Shown: positions 46,205 to 56,856 of the stretch, piece by piece
Position numbering within the stretch: position 1 is the stretch's first letter
How the letters are laid out: each line of letters begins with the position of its first letter
Source of the DNA: Isoetes taiwanensis
Taxonomy: Eukaryota; Streptophyta; Lycopodiopsida; Isoetales; Isoetaceae
Assembly (NCBI GenBank): GCA_021234155.1
Contig: JAJEKV010000080.1
Span: 3,271,867-3,335,866, forward strand
DNA: 64,000 nucleotides
Reading direction: 5' to 3'
Position numbers and translations under genes: made by a program
Notes under the pieces: generated by a model
Told to the model about the DNA's origin: nothing
Seen by the model: only the letters and a program-made list of their open reading frames with translations
The model's database searches: none

Positions 46205-47052
46205 GTTACTGAGGATCAAGAAGGCCAAGATTCATATTGGCTGAAGTCTATACGAAGGGAGAATCTTACCAAATCCTATCAACATTCTACATCTTAAGAG
46301 GTAATCCGCAACGCATGTTGCTCTTAGTCTATTTGAATAAGGTTAGAGTAGGCGTGTGTTAGATAAAAGTTGTTTTTTTTTGCAAATGCAATAGGTATTA
46401 TTCTTTAAGTTCTGATTTATCTTAAGTTAGTTCATTTATAGCAATTGATAAATTAAGTCCTTGGTTTTAATGTCAAAGTTGCAGAAAGTGCTTATTTCAG
46501 GGCTACAAGTCCATGAGGCTCAGGCTTATTTCTTCCTAATATTATACCTTACCATGCAGGATCACCCCCTTGATTTCACCCTACACATTCACTCATTTCC
46601 CAGCCATTCACCTTGATGTACATGTTGTCTTCACTTCCACCACCAGACAGCATTTTATGTTAACCTTTATTTGATTTTGTATAACAGGCACACCCTCTGC
46701 TCTCATTCATAAACCTTCCATTCTGTTCAAGAGTAGTCCACCATTCATACTTCATCATTCTTCTACTGCCTTACGGTATACATTCATATTCCAGGAAAAG
46801 CTGCCACCATATCACCACATGGCAGCTGAATGTTTGAACTGATTCTTGTACTGTCATTACAGGTTCACCCTCTTGTTCATTCATTATCATCTGACACACT
46901 CAAGGCTTGCTTTCATATAAACTTGCTCTCCAAACATCTTCTCCCATAGTTGCCATTCATTCCATCCATCATGGCAACATTCTGCATGCTGCAAGAATGA
47001 ATTAATGTCTTAAGAGGCTGGAGAACCAGCCTGTCTCTTTTGTTTAGCATGA
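46205..47052 (+). other. Internal 3' untranslated part of the LTR element
   Basis: No coding similarity. Sequence is AT-rich with many short CATTCATTC phrases. I see no convincing polypurine tract right before the 3' LTR. The nearest purine-rich run is AAGAGGCTGGAGAA near 47011. Confidence 0.5.
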
Positions 47053-49465
47053 TGCTGCCACTCATGGCAGCATAGAAGAGCCATTGGCATTTCCAAATAC
47101 ATGGTTCAATAAGCACACAAGGAGTATTTGAAGTTTGCAACTTTGAAGACCATTTGAAAAAGCTACAAAGGACACAAGGACTTGAAGAACCAAAGAAGGA
47201 TATTCACTTGAGAAACATAAAAGGAGTATTTTGGCTAAGTGGAAGGTCATAAGGCAAGTTATTAAAATTCGAAGCCCCATTGAAGATTTCAAGGTCACAA
47301 CTTGGTATGATATCTTGTTCACCATTTGAGCATTGAAGTTTGATATTCTTAAGGTTCTTGAAGAATTGCCTAGCCATTCTCTTCCATTCTATATCTTGAG
47401 TCATCATCTCCATTCCATGTCTAGCCTTCCTTTCCCATTTTTCCATCTCCTCTCATTACATACTATGGTGTTGGTAACATTTCTTTCCCTAGTCAAATGA
47501 AACACACACTCCATGCTCCATCCACCTACTCACCAAAGTTAAGCACTAGGGAGCCCCATGAATTCATTTCTAGAATACCTAGGTTCTAAATATCTACTAG
47601 GTCTTACAAAAGAAGGACAAAAAGCAAGATTTGTCCAACTATGCAAGAGGTGAACTCCCTAGTAGCATTCCATGTCAAAAATTGCAAAAGATATAACATC
47701 CACTTCATCATTCATAATTCCACTTCACCACTCACATCACACGTGTCATCCATATCATCCATACTTCATGCCACCTCACCAAAAATCATTTTTGACTAGG
47801 GAAAAAGATGGTTACCAACCCTTAAGTGCCACATCATCACCATTTTTGCCACCTCACCAAGTCCCATGCCTAGTCACTTCATTTTTTTCACCAAAAACTC
47901 AAAGTATTCCATTCAAAAATTTGATGATACTACCTGGTAGCCCTCATGAAATCATGCCACCTGGCACAAACATTCTTGAAAAAAGAGTTTATATTGACCT
48001 TCTAAATGGCTTTCTTGGGAAAGCGTGCCTCATGAAAAAATGGTAAAACCTACCTACATCTACCCCCATCTATCTACCCTCTCATCCTCGCCAAGTGGCA
48101 TCCCCCGGCATGCCAAGTCGAAACACGAATGAAGCTTGGGTGGGAGGAGACCACGTAATCGATAAAGAGGGCAATGGATCTATATTTATACCTTGGCCTA
48201 TTTTTTCATTCTGCACTGTGGGGGGTATTTCTTCGCAAGAAAAATCAAGAACCCTAAAATTTGCGAGGCCAAGAAACGGATTTTTAGTAAATTTGGAACT
48301 ACCTAATCATGACTATATCCTCCCCGATTTAACTTTGAATGACCTCAAGAACCCTAAGCCTGTGCTAAGCGGCGAAGTAATCTGTTGGATTTTGCAAGAA
48401 TTGAAGCGTAAGCGAGCATTTTTCAAAAAGGGGCAAATCGATTCAGGAAATTTCAAGGCCCTTTGCACATTTGGGAGATTGTCGATACGAAATACATGTC
48501 AGTGCGATCTTCTGCTTGTGGATTTGACCTTCCTTGCTGCATCAATTTACTTGATTGAGCAGTAAAGCTGGTGTCCGATCCCGGAAGTATTATTGGCTCA
48601 TGAATTGTGAGCTATTGGAAGTTATGTGAGACTCATGTTTCCGACTTTGGTATAATTCTCTTTTCTCAACTTTCTTTTCAAGGAAATTTATGCATATCTG
48701 CTAAATATTGTTCTAATTTTTAAACACATTGGATATTAGTGAAATCCTGCTTAGGCTTCATAGGAATAGTCGTCCTGCATCTAAAGAAAACATAAAAAAA
48801 TATAAACATTAGTTGAAACTAAGTCCTAGTTATTTTTTCATCTGATAAGAGCCAAAGCCTATCTTTTCGCTACAAACTCCTCTAACAAAAGGTCCATTCC
48901 ATCTATTCTTATCAAGATCCAAGTAATTCTCTTCTACTTTGTCTCAGGAAAAACAAAACATCTAGATAAATATCTCTGTCATCAAAAAACACAGTCTGTC
49001 AGTGGCAAATTACTCCCTGTTCACCCAGCATTCTAAATAAACCCAAAAGAGGTGTTGCACGTCATCTACAAGAGCAATTTGATTGGTCACAGTTGTCCCA
49101 GATCAAAAAAAATATTTCGCAAAACATCTGAGAATTTCTGCTCTCTGCCGAGGGCATTGACCAGTTTTTGACTAGGTCAGGCATATAATTTTCAAGTATC
49201 TAGAATAGTCTGACTTCAAAAAAGGTCTTGCACATTCTTAATACTATTTGTTGGGATCACATTCATACATTCTTCCAGATAAATCCTCCAGTTATTTGCA
49301 CTTGGCATTGAAAAGAGAATACAGGGTTTTTTCTTGAAATGGGAAAGCTGTACTAACAAGCTTGTGGTGAGAAGTTTTTGCAAAATTTAGGTTCAGAGTG
49401 GTTGCCTAAAGCAACCTGGAGGTCTTCCATTCTAGTTGAGGGTTTTGCCAGGATTACCCTCAACA
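47053..49465 (+). repeat. 3' LTR of the RNase H-first element
   Basis: Aligns with 38457-40902 end to end. It lacks 22 bases present at about 40051-40072 in the 5' LTR, and differs otherwise mainly at CAG/CTG sites. Confidence 0.92.
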
Positions 49466-49994
49466 TGCCCACTCTGTCTTTCGGATGTTGAGACTCTTGA
49501 GCATTGTCTCTTTGATTGTCCTGAGGTTCAACCAGCATGGTCCTGGCTACAGGGTTTGTTTAACAGTACATTGGATTGCAGATGCATCCTCTTGGCATCC
49601 TATCCCAATGCATGGCCTCCAGCTAAACAAAGGGCATTCCATCTTGGTTCTGGTTGGCTCCTATGGTCGATATGGGAGCGTCGCAAACACCACATCTTTC
49701 ATGGCATTAATTCTTCTGCACGCGATGTTATTACGGTGGCCCAAAAAAAGATATTGACAGCCTATGAGTGTTCCTCTCTTGACTCAGAAATGATGGAACG
49801 CATTTGGATTCAGTATCTTCGAATTGATTCTTATCATTAGTCTCCTATTCTGGAGTAAGTACATTGTGCTCCAGGCTCGTGCTTCTGTGGCATCTTTTTG
49901 TGCTTACACAGTTAGATGAGACATGTAAATTTTGTACTTTTTATCTGATTAATAAACTTTTTGGCTTTCGTCCTTCAAAAAAAAAAAAAAAAAA
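49466..49994 (+). pseudogene. LINE 3' end with zinc-binding domain and poly(A)
   Basis: Resumes the LINE reading cut at 38456: CPLCLSDVETLEHCLFDCPE, the C-x2-C-x7-H-x4-C zinc-binding region after RT, then GSGWLLWSIWERRKHHIFHG and a stop at 49838. AATAAA lies at 49951 and 18 A residues end at 49994. Confidence 0.88.
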
Positions 49995-50010
49995 GATTAT
50001 CGTGATAAAA
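49994..50010 (+). repeat. LINE target-site duplication, right
   Basis: AGATTATCGTGATAAAA, the partner of 36266-36282. The first A may belong to the poly(A). Confidence 0.85.
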
Positions 50011-51035
50011 TCTCTCCTTGCAAATTTCGTGGTTGGAGCTTTGAATGGGTGGCTAGAATTAAATAATCTTCTCCATCCCTGAGTTAAGGAGGTTAATCCT
50101 ACCATCTTGATGGGAATGTACATAACCCACTCGACCTCTGGCCCCGTGGGTTATAGCACATAACCATCTCTATGGCAGTATTAACCTCCTCATAAGTTTA
50201 GTCAGGTCTTGTCTGGGTGTGTGTCCCATAAGTTTTGGGTTCTCGTGGATATTAAAACCTATAAGTATCTATCTACATTTTGACAAATTTCACCTGCTAC
50301 CCTTGAGTTTCGATAATTTTCTGAATTGCCCTTTTGTCAACATACAACATATTTTGTATTTGTAGAAATAGTTCAAATGCTCCTAAGATTTAAGTGCAGT
50401 AGGCAAGGCAGAATACAAAGCATTGAACCTAAAAGAAGCACCCCCAACCCCAGGGCAGATGCAATCCTTCTATAAGGGAAATGCAATAGGGTCTTTATCC
50501 ATCTAAGCAGATGTCTACCACGTCAGCAGGGCAGCAGTCACAGGGTAAGATGGATAAGAAGGGCTCATACAGGGATCAGCAAGCACACGAGGGCCCAGCA
50601 GGGAAATCAGTGAAGTACTTCCTGGATAGCATTCCAAAGGAAAAGAGGGAAGAGTGCATAAAAAGTAAGCTATGTTTCAGCCATAGCAGACCTTATAGAT
50701 TGGGAGTCGCCAACAGAGCTGGATGACGACGACGATGACCAGTAGGAGGCAGAAGGCTATTGAGGGTGAATGTAGAATATGTGCAACAATTGAGTCGGGT
50801 AATATCGAAGGTCAGTCCACACTTATTTAAGCAGAGGGCATCATAGATGATAAGCCCTATGTAGTTCTCATACAGTAGCTCCCACAATTTTGCTGCACCC
50901 AGGTTAGCAGCATTGTTAAAATGCAAGACCCTCAAATCGAAGCCAAGGTCAGTCAATATGGCAATTGGGGCAATAGGCCACACCAAAGGAAGAAGAGTCA
51001 ATTTTGACATAGACCTTGTTAAGAAATGAGTCTTC
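50011..51035. other. Uncharacterised stretch with weak coding character
   Basis: A forward frame at 50511-50726 contains KYFLDSIPKEKREECIKSKL, and a reverse frame at 50693-51010 contains DLRVLHFNNAANLGAAKLW. I recognise neither. They overlap in opposite strands, so at most one is real. Possibly the body of an unknown retroelement next to the SINE-like head. Confidence 0.3.
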
Positions 51036-51039
51036 TACA

Positions 51040-51104
51040 AACTGGGGATCGAACCCAAAACCTCTTACTTGCAAACCAAGTACTCTACCACTGAGCTACC
51101 AGCC
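51040..51104 (-). repeat. tRNA-derived SINE head or tRNA pseudogene
   Basis: The reverse strand reads GGGCTGGTAGCTCAGTGGTA (box A), a TTTGCAA loop with an Ala-like TGC anticodon, and GGTTCGATCCCCAG (box B). D, anticodon and T arms can be drawn, but the last bases (TTTGTAG) do not pair with the first (GGGCTGG), so no acceptor stem forms. This fits the RNA polymerase III promoter head of a plant SINE better than a working tRNA. Confidence 0.6.
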
Positions 51105-51229
51105 CTTCGATCCACTACAAAAGAAGGGGTCCATTAGTGTCATTAGTTGTGTCAATATTTGGCCTCAAAATGGCAACTCAAATTTTTTTAATAACTGATG
51201 CTATGGGTGAGGCAACCCGGTGACACAAT

Positions 51230-51790
51230 GTGGCAATGAGAACGTCATATATAATGTCAACATTTTTGTCACTTACAACGTCAAAGATAATGTCACCTTT
51301 AGAGTCAAATATATTGTCGGAACTTTTGTCACCTAACATCAAGTATAGTGTCAGAACTTTTGTCACCTACAACGTCAATGGCTACATCGCTTGTAACGTC
51401 AACTATAAGACCAACTATAACATCAACTGTAACATCAACTATAAGACCAACTATAATGTCAAGCATAATACCACTATTAATGTCATTGGTGAAGTCGCCT
51501 ATAGAGTCACATGCAGCATCATCTATAGTTCCACTTACAACTTCACATATATGGTCGCTAATAACACCACTCATAATGCTAAAATTTTTGTCATAGATTA
51601 TGCCAAACCTATTGTCACCTATAATAGCATCTTTACGAACACTTATAAAGGTATAAAAAATGATATCTATTTCCTCAATATCAATGTCACCTATTTTGCC
51701 AATATTAATGTCATTTATTATGTCATCTATATCCTCAATAATAATGGCATTCCTTGATCTATTGTTGCCTCATATAATGGCACTAATAGT
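51230..51790. repeat. Degenerate 12-bp repeat array
   Basis: Loose repeats of the form AAYGTCAACTAT run for over 500 bases (for example AACTATAAGACCAACTATAA near 51401). Because the unit is a multiple of three, stop codons are excluded in register and both strands show long frames, forward with Tyr-Asn-Val-Asn periods and reverse with Asp-Val-Ile/Thr periods. Array character is clear. Coding function is unsupported. Confidence 0.75.
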
Positions 51791-51799
51791 GGCCATCAA

Positions 51800-52930
51800 T
51801 TCGAACAACATTAATGTCATGTATTGATATTATTGTTTATGTCGTGCTTAAGGTTATAGATAGTGCCATCTAGAGAGCCAGTTGTGCTTTATTTAGAATG
51901 AGCAATTGGTTTCAACATTAGACAATGGATTCTGTAATACAACATGGAAAATGGGTCGCATTTTTTATCGGAAGATGAACTATGTGATGCCACGTGGCAC
52001 ATCCCTACATTCCGGAATGGAAAAAGGGACGCCAATTCTGTGACTATCAAAAATGAACTGGCTACTCCAGGTCAAAACTTCTGTGGGATTTGGACCCACA
52101 AATCCAAGAATTTCATGGCAAAAATCTGCAAAATGTTGATGCAAGAACAAGGCGTATATTTATCCATGTTAAAGCCAGTTTTCTGCCGGATCATGCAAAT
52201 GCTCACCTTCCTATAGCCATTCCTTTTGTTGAACACAGAGTGGCAGAAGCATCCGATGAGATATAAGAGGCCAAACATGCAAAAAAAGGAAAAAAAAATA
52301 AAGAGCATTCAGAAGCGATAGCGGCAGAGGTACCTGATGAAATTCCCTTTCTTCCCTCTCCTTCACCGTCTTCTTAGCTCCATCAAAACGAAGCTCCAAA
52401 CTAAGAAAAACGGGAATAAAGTAGGTAATAACTCACAAGAATGAACAACAAAATCAATAATACAGAGCAAACCATATTTTTCTTCAAGAAAGAGGCCTAA
52501 TCATGTGTGCTCACTCTCCTTTGTCGCCAAGAACCTCCAGAAACCACATAATTACAAATATTACGAAATTTTAAGCTAAAAACAACGAAAACAGAAGCGG
52601 ATTAGGAGGATTTGAAACATAAACCGCCAAGAACTCGAGAATCGCGACCTGTTGCAAGCTATTGCCTCCTAATCGGTGTTACCGTTGAGCATGTTGTCCA
52701 GCGCCTCATTCTAAGCTTGTTTATTTGTTTAAATACTAACCCAGCTTATATAGCATACCAGGCTCGCTGTATAGAGAGCAGGGCTGTGTTTATGAAACCA
52801 GAAGTGAAGAAGAACAAGCAGATGAGATGGCCATAGCCATCGAGCGTTAGGGGCTACTGAGCGCCATAGCCGCCCATCGCCATCGCCAGACCTGCACCTA
52901 AAAATTTGCAAAAAACAAAAACGCTCCCCA
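51800..52930. other. Non-coding stretch
   Basis: No recognised protein. A GATGCCACGTGGCAC G-box palindrome lies at 51987 and a TATA-like TATATTTATCC at 52155, an arrangement that recalls LTR promoters but without a partner LTR in the window. Confidence 0.35.
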
Positions 52931-52937
52931 TTTCCAT

Positions 52938-53063
52938 GTTGTGGGGGGATGCCCACCGGTCGCACTTTCCGGTGTGGCCGGTGACCCGCTCCCGGCTGCC
53001 GTCGGTCGCGGGATCCCACCATCCACACTGGAAAGTGCTCCCGGTGGGCACCCCCCATACAAC
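52938..53063. repeat. Long foldback hairpin, about 50-bp stem
   Basis: The left arm contains GCCCACCGG and GCACTTTCC, the right arm GGAAAGTGC and CCGGTGGGC, and pairing extends out to GTTGT/ACAAC. The loop shares CGGCTGCCGTCGGTCGCG with the hairpin loop at 35856-35876. Confidence 0.8.
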
Positions 53064-53224
53064 CTTATAAATTTACTTAGCCAGATTCATATATTCAACC
53101 ATGGCTTTGTAATATTTTGTGATACTAAGAGAGCTCTTAGCTACTCCATATGTGTATATAATATGCAAGGGCCAAGTTTTCAAGACTGGAATAATGGTAT
53201 TGTTTAACCATGTATAGTTATGGG

Positions 53225-53403
53225 CGAAAAGGCATTAGTCGTATATTGAACCTTGAGAAGGTTTCTTTGAAAGCCTTGTTGTTGCCCAGTATGCATAGAT
53301 CTGCATCTAACAGTGCTAACAGATCATTTTGACTGTCACCACAAAAAACTACCATCTTATTTCCTTAAACTTTATCTTGCACTTCGTTGTTGAAACCATA
53401 CAT
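53225..53403 (-). pseudogene. HAD-type phosphatase fragment
   Basis: The reverse strand reads GFNNEVQDKV, a stop, then KMVVFCGDSQNDLLALLDAD, LCILGNN and FSRFNIRLMPF. GDSxxDLL-LL-AD is the fourth HAD motif, and the neighbouring pieces resemble the C-terminal phosphatase of plant TH2/TenA-type thiamine-phosphate phosphatases. Family is certain only at the HAD level. The in-frame stop and absent upstream motifs mark it as a remnant or a single exon of a decayed gene. Confidence 0.5.
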
Positions 53404-53844
53404 TGTTCTCAGTGAAAGAATCCATCTGACATGCCTTCCAAACTAAATTTTAAGTCATTGGATCTAACACTTTCTCTACAACCTCTGCACCTGTTATGGA
53501 GAGGAATTCTTTTTTACTGCTTTCCTGATCTCTTGCCTGATTATAGATGAATAATATGTACTTCGTTGTCATCAACTCTACAATGAGTTTAGTCAAGAAA
53601 AGCTTTACACTATGTCATCATGAAAGTCTTCATAGCGAAGTTTGTCTTCATAACAAGCGTGATATAGAATGTCCTCCCACCGTGATCAACTTGCTCTACA
53701 TTGATATATATTCTGCAGGCGGCAAGCAATGTCTTCTCCGATGTCTTAGATGACTGAAATGAAACAACAAAAACAAACTGCTCAGCTTCATCTAGAAATT
53801 ATATTCACCCAACTAAGCCAATACCGCAGTAAAAAAATTACAAC

Positions 53845-54063
53845 ACTTAGGGTGATATCCCTACAAATGTGACAAAGTCTGAAAGGACACCTTATAGCAT
53901 CATTTGCCAAAAAATCTGGAGCACTTTATCAACGCTGCCCTGCTCAACAAAGGCAATGATAATGGCAGCCTTAGAATTAAAATCTCTATTAGGAATACCA
54001 TCAAAGACCGTTGCTGCATGTCTCATATTTCTATACATCCCATACATATCAACAAGTGCATCT
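53845..54063 (-). pseudogene. PPR protein fragment
   Basis: The reverse strand reads DALVDMYGMYRNMRHAATVF, DGIPNRDFNSKAAIIIAFVE, QGSVDKVLQIFWQMML, a stop, then GVLSDFVTFVGISP, matching the ALVDMYAKCG...VFDEMP and GV-PD-VTF consensus of plant PLS-class PPR proteins. The TAA inside and the lack of further repeats show a dead fragment. Confidence 0.8.
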
Positions 54064-54069
54064 TCCTAT

Positions 54070-55090
54070 CATGGTATCAGAATCAAATTCATAGGAAATA
54101 AGAGTTGTTTGCCTTAGAATGCTTAGCAGAGTACAGATTGTGATAGCTGGTATTGTTTGCCATAGCTGGGAAGAGGAGAAATAGATTATAAGCAGGGTAC
54201 TAAAAATAATAAGATAAGAAGCCGCTATCATTTATCAAATCGCTGCTCCCATGCTGATCCCATGTTTAGTTTGTAGCATTCACACTGTCTATAGCCGGCA
54301 CATATAGCAGTTCAATATAGAAAAGTTTCTCAAGCTGGAAGTTATAGCTGGCATGCTCCACCATAACTGTTATCTGGAGAAGTCTCAGCCTAGAAGCTAG
54401 AAAACCTAGAAGCGAGAATTAAATATTGGGCCTGTTGCCAGTGATTCTCAGGGCCAAAATCGATTATTCTATGCTTTGTGGACTCTTGCAAAAAAAAAAC
54501 CTTAGCCTTGACCTGGAGAGAACTTGAACGATTCCGGCCGATTTCTGATCGCCCTAACGTAACAACTCTTGCCTAAATTGAAACCTAACTAAATATTAAA
54601 GGCAAAATTTAACATAACAAATGCTAACAAGTCCCTATAGTTGCCCTATTCTCAAAAAGTAGCCAATGCCTCGTAACTGCTCTGGCTCTGTAACAAAGTT
54701 GTATCCATCGTATTGCGCACACAAAAAATAATAGATCCTTTATAATACCAAGAGTAGCTCTAAAATCGTATAAAAATGCAATATAATATTACTATATTGC
54801 CCTCCAGCAGACTGTATATAGTATTTTAAAAACGTGAAGGATTGTCTGGATTTTTTCACCCTTTTTGGCCACTAGTGAGTCGACCCATGTCAAAAATTAT
54901 TTTGCGAATCTTTTTTCCTGCAGGTTTTGTTGCTTCTGGTCTCAATTCTGAAATTCTTAGGCAACATTTTGAAATATATTCGTTTATACTGTACTGTCTT
55001 CAACAATCCGATCGGGGTTGTTCATGAGCCCGACATTAACGGCTAAAGTGAGCCTGGCCAAATTTCATGTTGAGAGTGGCATGATGGGGC
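54070..55090. other. Non-coding stretch
   Basis: No domain recognised. AGCTGG and CATAGC phrases recur between 54140 and 54400. Confidence 0.4.
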
Positions 55091-55097
55091 AAAAGCT

Positions 55098-55915
55098 TCA
55101 ACTATGGCCTCCACCTAACGACGTTGGCCGAGTTTCAGCCCCAAAGTTCGCCCCAGTGGGCCATTCCTTTATACATAAAAGGGGTAATAAAATATGTGGC
55201 CACTTCCACTCGTCAGGGGTTAAGTGAAGTATGGGTGAGGCCCAGAGCCAGCAGTCTACCACCATAGGGCAGAAGAACATGTGCTCCACTGATTCACATT
55301 GCCCACATCCTAGTGGGCAGAGATCTGATTCCGTTATTTTCCTCCTTCTCAACCGAGACATGGTGCTGATTCCATCCTGAAGAGCTAGCCACCAGAACAA
55401 CTGTATCTTCTTGGAGCACCAGCTTTGCCAGGAGCTCACCAAGAGCAGCAGGAACACCTTATCCGTAACATCCAGGCTGGCCAAAACTTTGAAGGGAGAG
55501 AGGTTTCTTTTTAGCCTGTAAATCCCCTTTACCGAGTATCCCTCCTGCTCTTGCCCCTCAATCCCCCAGACCTCACCAAGGCCTATAATCCCTGACCAAT
55601 CATGCACATTAGCCAAAATACATCTAAAGATACTCTTATCCAGCCCACTAGCCTGTTTGAGCCGAGTTTGAAGATCAGACCAAGACATCCATTGGCCATC
55701 CAACCACACGTCAACTAAGTGGCGGATCCCTTGTTGTCTCCACCTTGAATATATGCGGGGGTGGACCAGAGCCAGAGGTAGCCCACGCTTTTCCCATACT
55801 GTTGTATTCCAGAAGATGCTAAGGCCCCCCACTTCCTCCAGGGATGGCTTTAGGTGGAAAACTTCTATGACCTCCTGCCATGCACTGAGTAGGCCTGAGG
55901 CATTTTGGTAGTTTT
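55098..55915 (-). pseudogene. Second LINE remnant, C-terminal RT part
   Basis: The reverse strand keeps one frame of about 270 residues: ASGLLSAWQEVIEVFHLKPS, LVHPRIYSRWRQQGIRHL, then WCSKKIQLFWWLALQDGIST and the zinc-binding CPLGCGQCESVEHMFFCPMV. This is the region after the L1-type RT. No poly(A) or target duplication was found, so it is a fragment, of a different family from the 36-50 kb LINE judging by divergence. Confidence 0.8.
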
Positions 55916-56021
55916 ATCAAATTATATGGTTGGGTTGTGCCGCAGAAAAAAATCTTCATGAATGCATTGATGACGAATAGGATCCAATGGAATGTCAATG
56001 GAGAGCACAGATCATAGGAAC

Positions 56022-56024
56022 TTA
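56022..56024 (+). repeat. TTA target duplication, left of Harbinger element
   Basis: TTA precedes GGGTACCTTC and recurs at 62371-62373. A 3-base TTA/TAA duplication is the hallmark of PIF/Harbinger integration. Confidence 0.85.
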
Positions 56025-56052
56025 GGGTACCTTCACACTAAAAGGTTAAAAT
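56025..56052 (+). repeat. Harbinger left terminal inverted repeat
   Basis: GGGTACCTTCACACTAAAAG and on to GGTTAAAA. It matches the right end over about 28 bases with 5-6 differences. Subterminal GTTATGTTAA phrases follow to 56220. Confidence 0.85.
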
Positions 56053-56344
56053 TGTTATGTTAAGAAAATTTAGCTTAACTAGCAACGCACATGTTTTTTG
56101 TTAAGAAAATTGTTAAAAAGGGGGGGTTAATTTGTAACAATTTGTTAGCGCTAAATTAAGGATTTAACCGGTTTTCACATTGCAGGTTGTTATGTTAAAG
56201 GTTAACAATTGATTAACAATCTTCCGAAAATCGCACGAAATTTTATTGGAAGCCCCTGGCGCTGGGTTAGCGCTGTTACGGCGGCTCCGTCGCCGCTCCA
56301 TCGCCAATCGACCAGAAGTTTCTTCAGACCAGAAGTTCCAGACC

Positions 56345-56475
56345 AGCATTCTTCAGCATTTTTTTTCTCTGGTATGCATTCTTCACAGAACCAACATTCC
56401 TCAGCATTTTTTTTCTCTGGTATGCATTCTTCACGGAATCAGCATTCTTCAGCATTTTCTTTCTCTGGTATGCAT
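56345..56475. repeat. Tandem repeat, three units of about 43-51 bp
   Basis: Each unit contains TTCTCTGGTATGCATT and CAGCATTTT. It lies between the left end and ORF1. Confidence 0.8.
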
Positions 56476-56856
56476 TTCGTTTTTGTCTTCCTGAAAAAAC
56501 ATACCAGATTCTTCATGTTTTTTGTTTAGGCAAAGGACTTCTTCTCCCTTGCACGCCCAATATCAGATAACCGATACCATACCAGACAATCAGGTATTTT
56601 TTCTATCTATCTTTTGTGTTCTCTATCTTTTGTGTTTCTCTATCTTTTGTGTTCTTTGTCTCTATCTTTTAGTTTAGTTTACCATCACCATCAGTTCATA
56701 TCCCATCAGCTCATATCCCATCAGTGTATATGAAGATCTCTATCTATCTGTCTCATTTTTTGGTTGGCACCTTCCACATAACCTGGTCCCTAACCTTGTC
56801 CTAACCTGGTCCTAAAATCACATAAAAAGGGTACTAATTAAAATGTACTAATTAAA

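Larger units (their letters stand above)
38457..49465 (+). mobile_element. Ty3-type LTR retrotransposon with RNase H before RT (11 kb)
   Basis: LTRs of 2446 and 2413 bases flank an internal region encoding gag, protease, an archaeal-type RNase H, RT, a degenerate second RNase H and integrase. It sits in the LINE between RISAV and CPLCLSDVE, with near-identical 5-base flanks (TGCTC left, TGCCC right). LTRs are close to identical apart from CHG-type differences and a 22-base gap, so insertion is recent. Domain order sets it apart from typical Tat/Athila or chromovirus elements. Confidence 0.92.
36284..49994 (+). mobile_element. 5'-inverted LINE (L1-type), interrupted by an LTR element
   Basis: A non-LTR retrotransposon in three pieces. 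36284-37205 is its upstream part in reverse orientation. 37206-38456 and 49466-49976 are its downstream part in forward orientation, ending in AATAAA and an 18-base poly(A). A 17-base target duplication surrounds the whole. ORF1 and the endonuclease are absent, so it is 5' truncated as well as 5' inverted, the outcome expected from twin priming. Confidence 0.88.

Noticed and set aside
50511-51010. Two opposing open frames as host genes
   Set aside because: They overlap on opposite strands and match no family I know. Left as uncharacterised sequence.
51040-51104. Functional tRNA-Ala gene
   Set aside because: The 3' bases cannot pair with the 5' acceptor bases. Annotated as SINE head or pseudogene instead.
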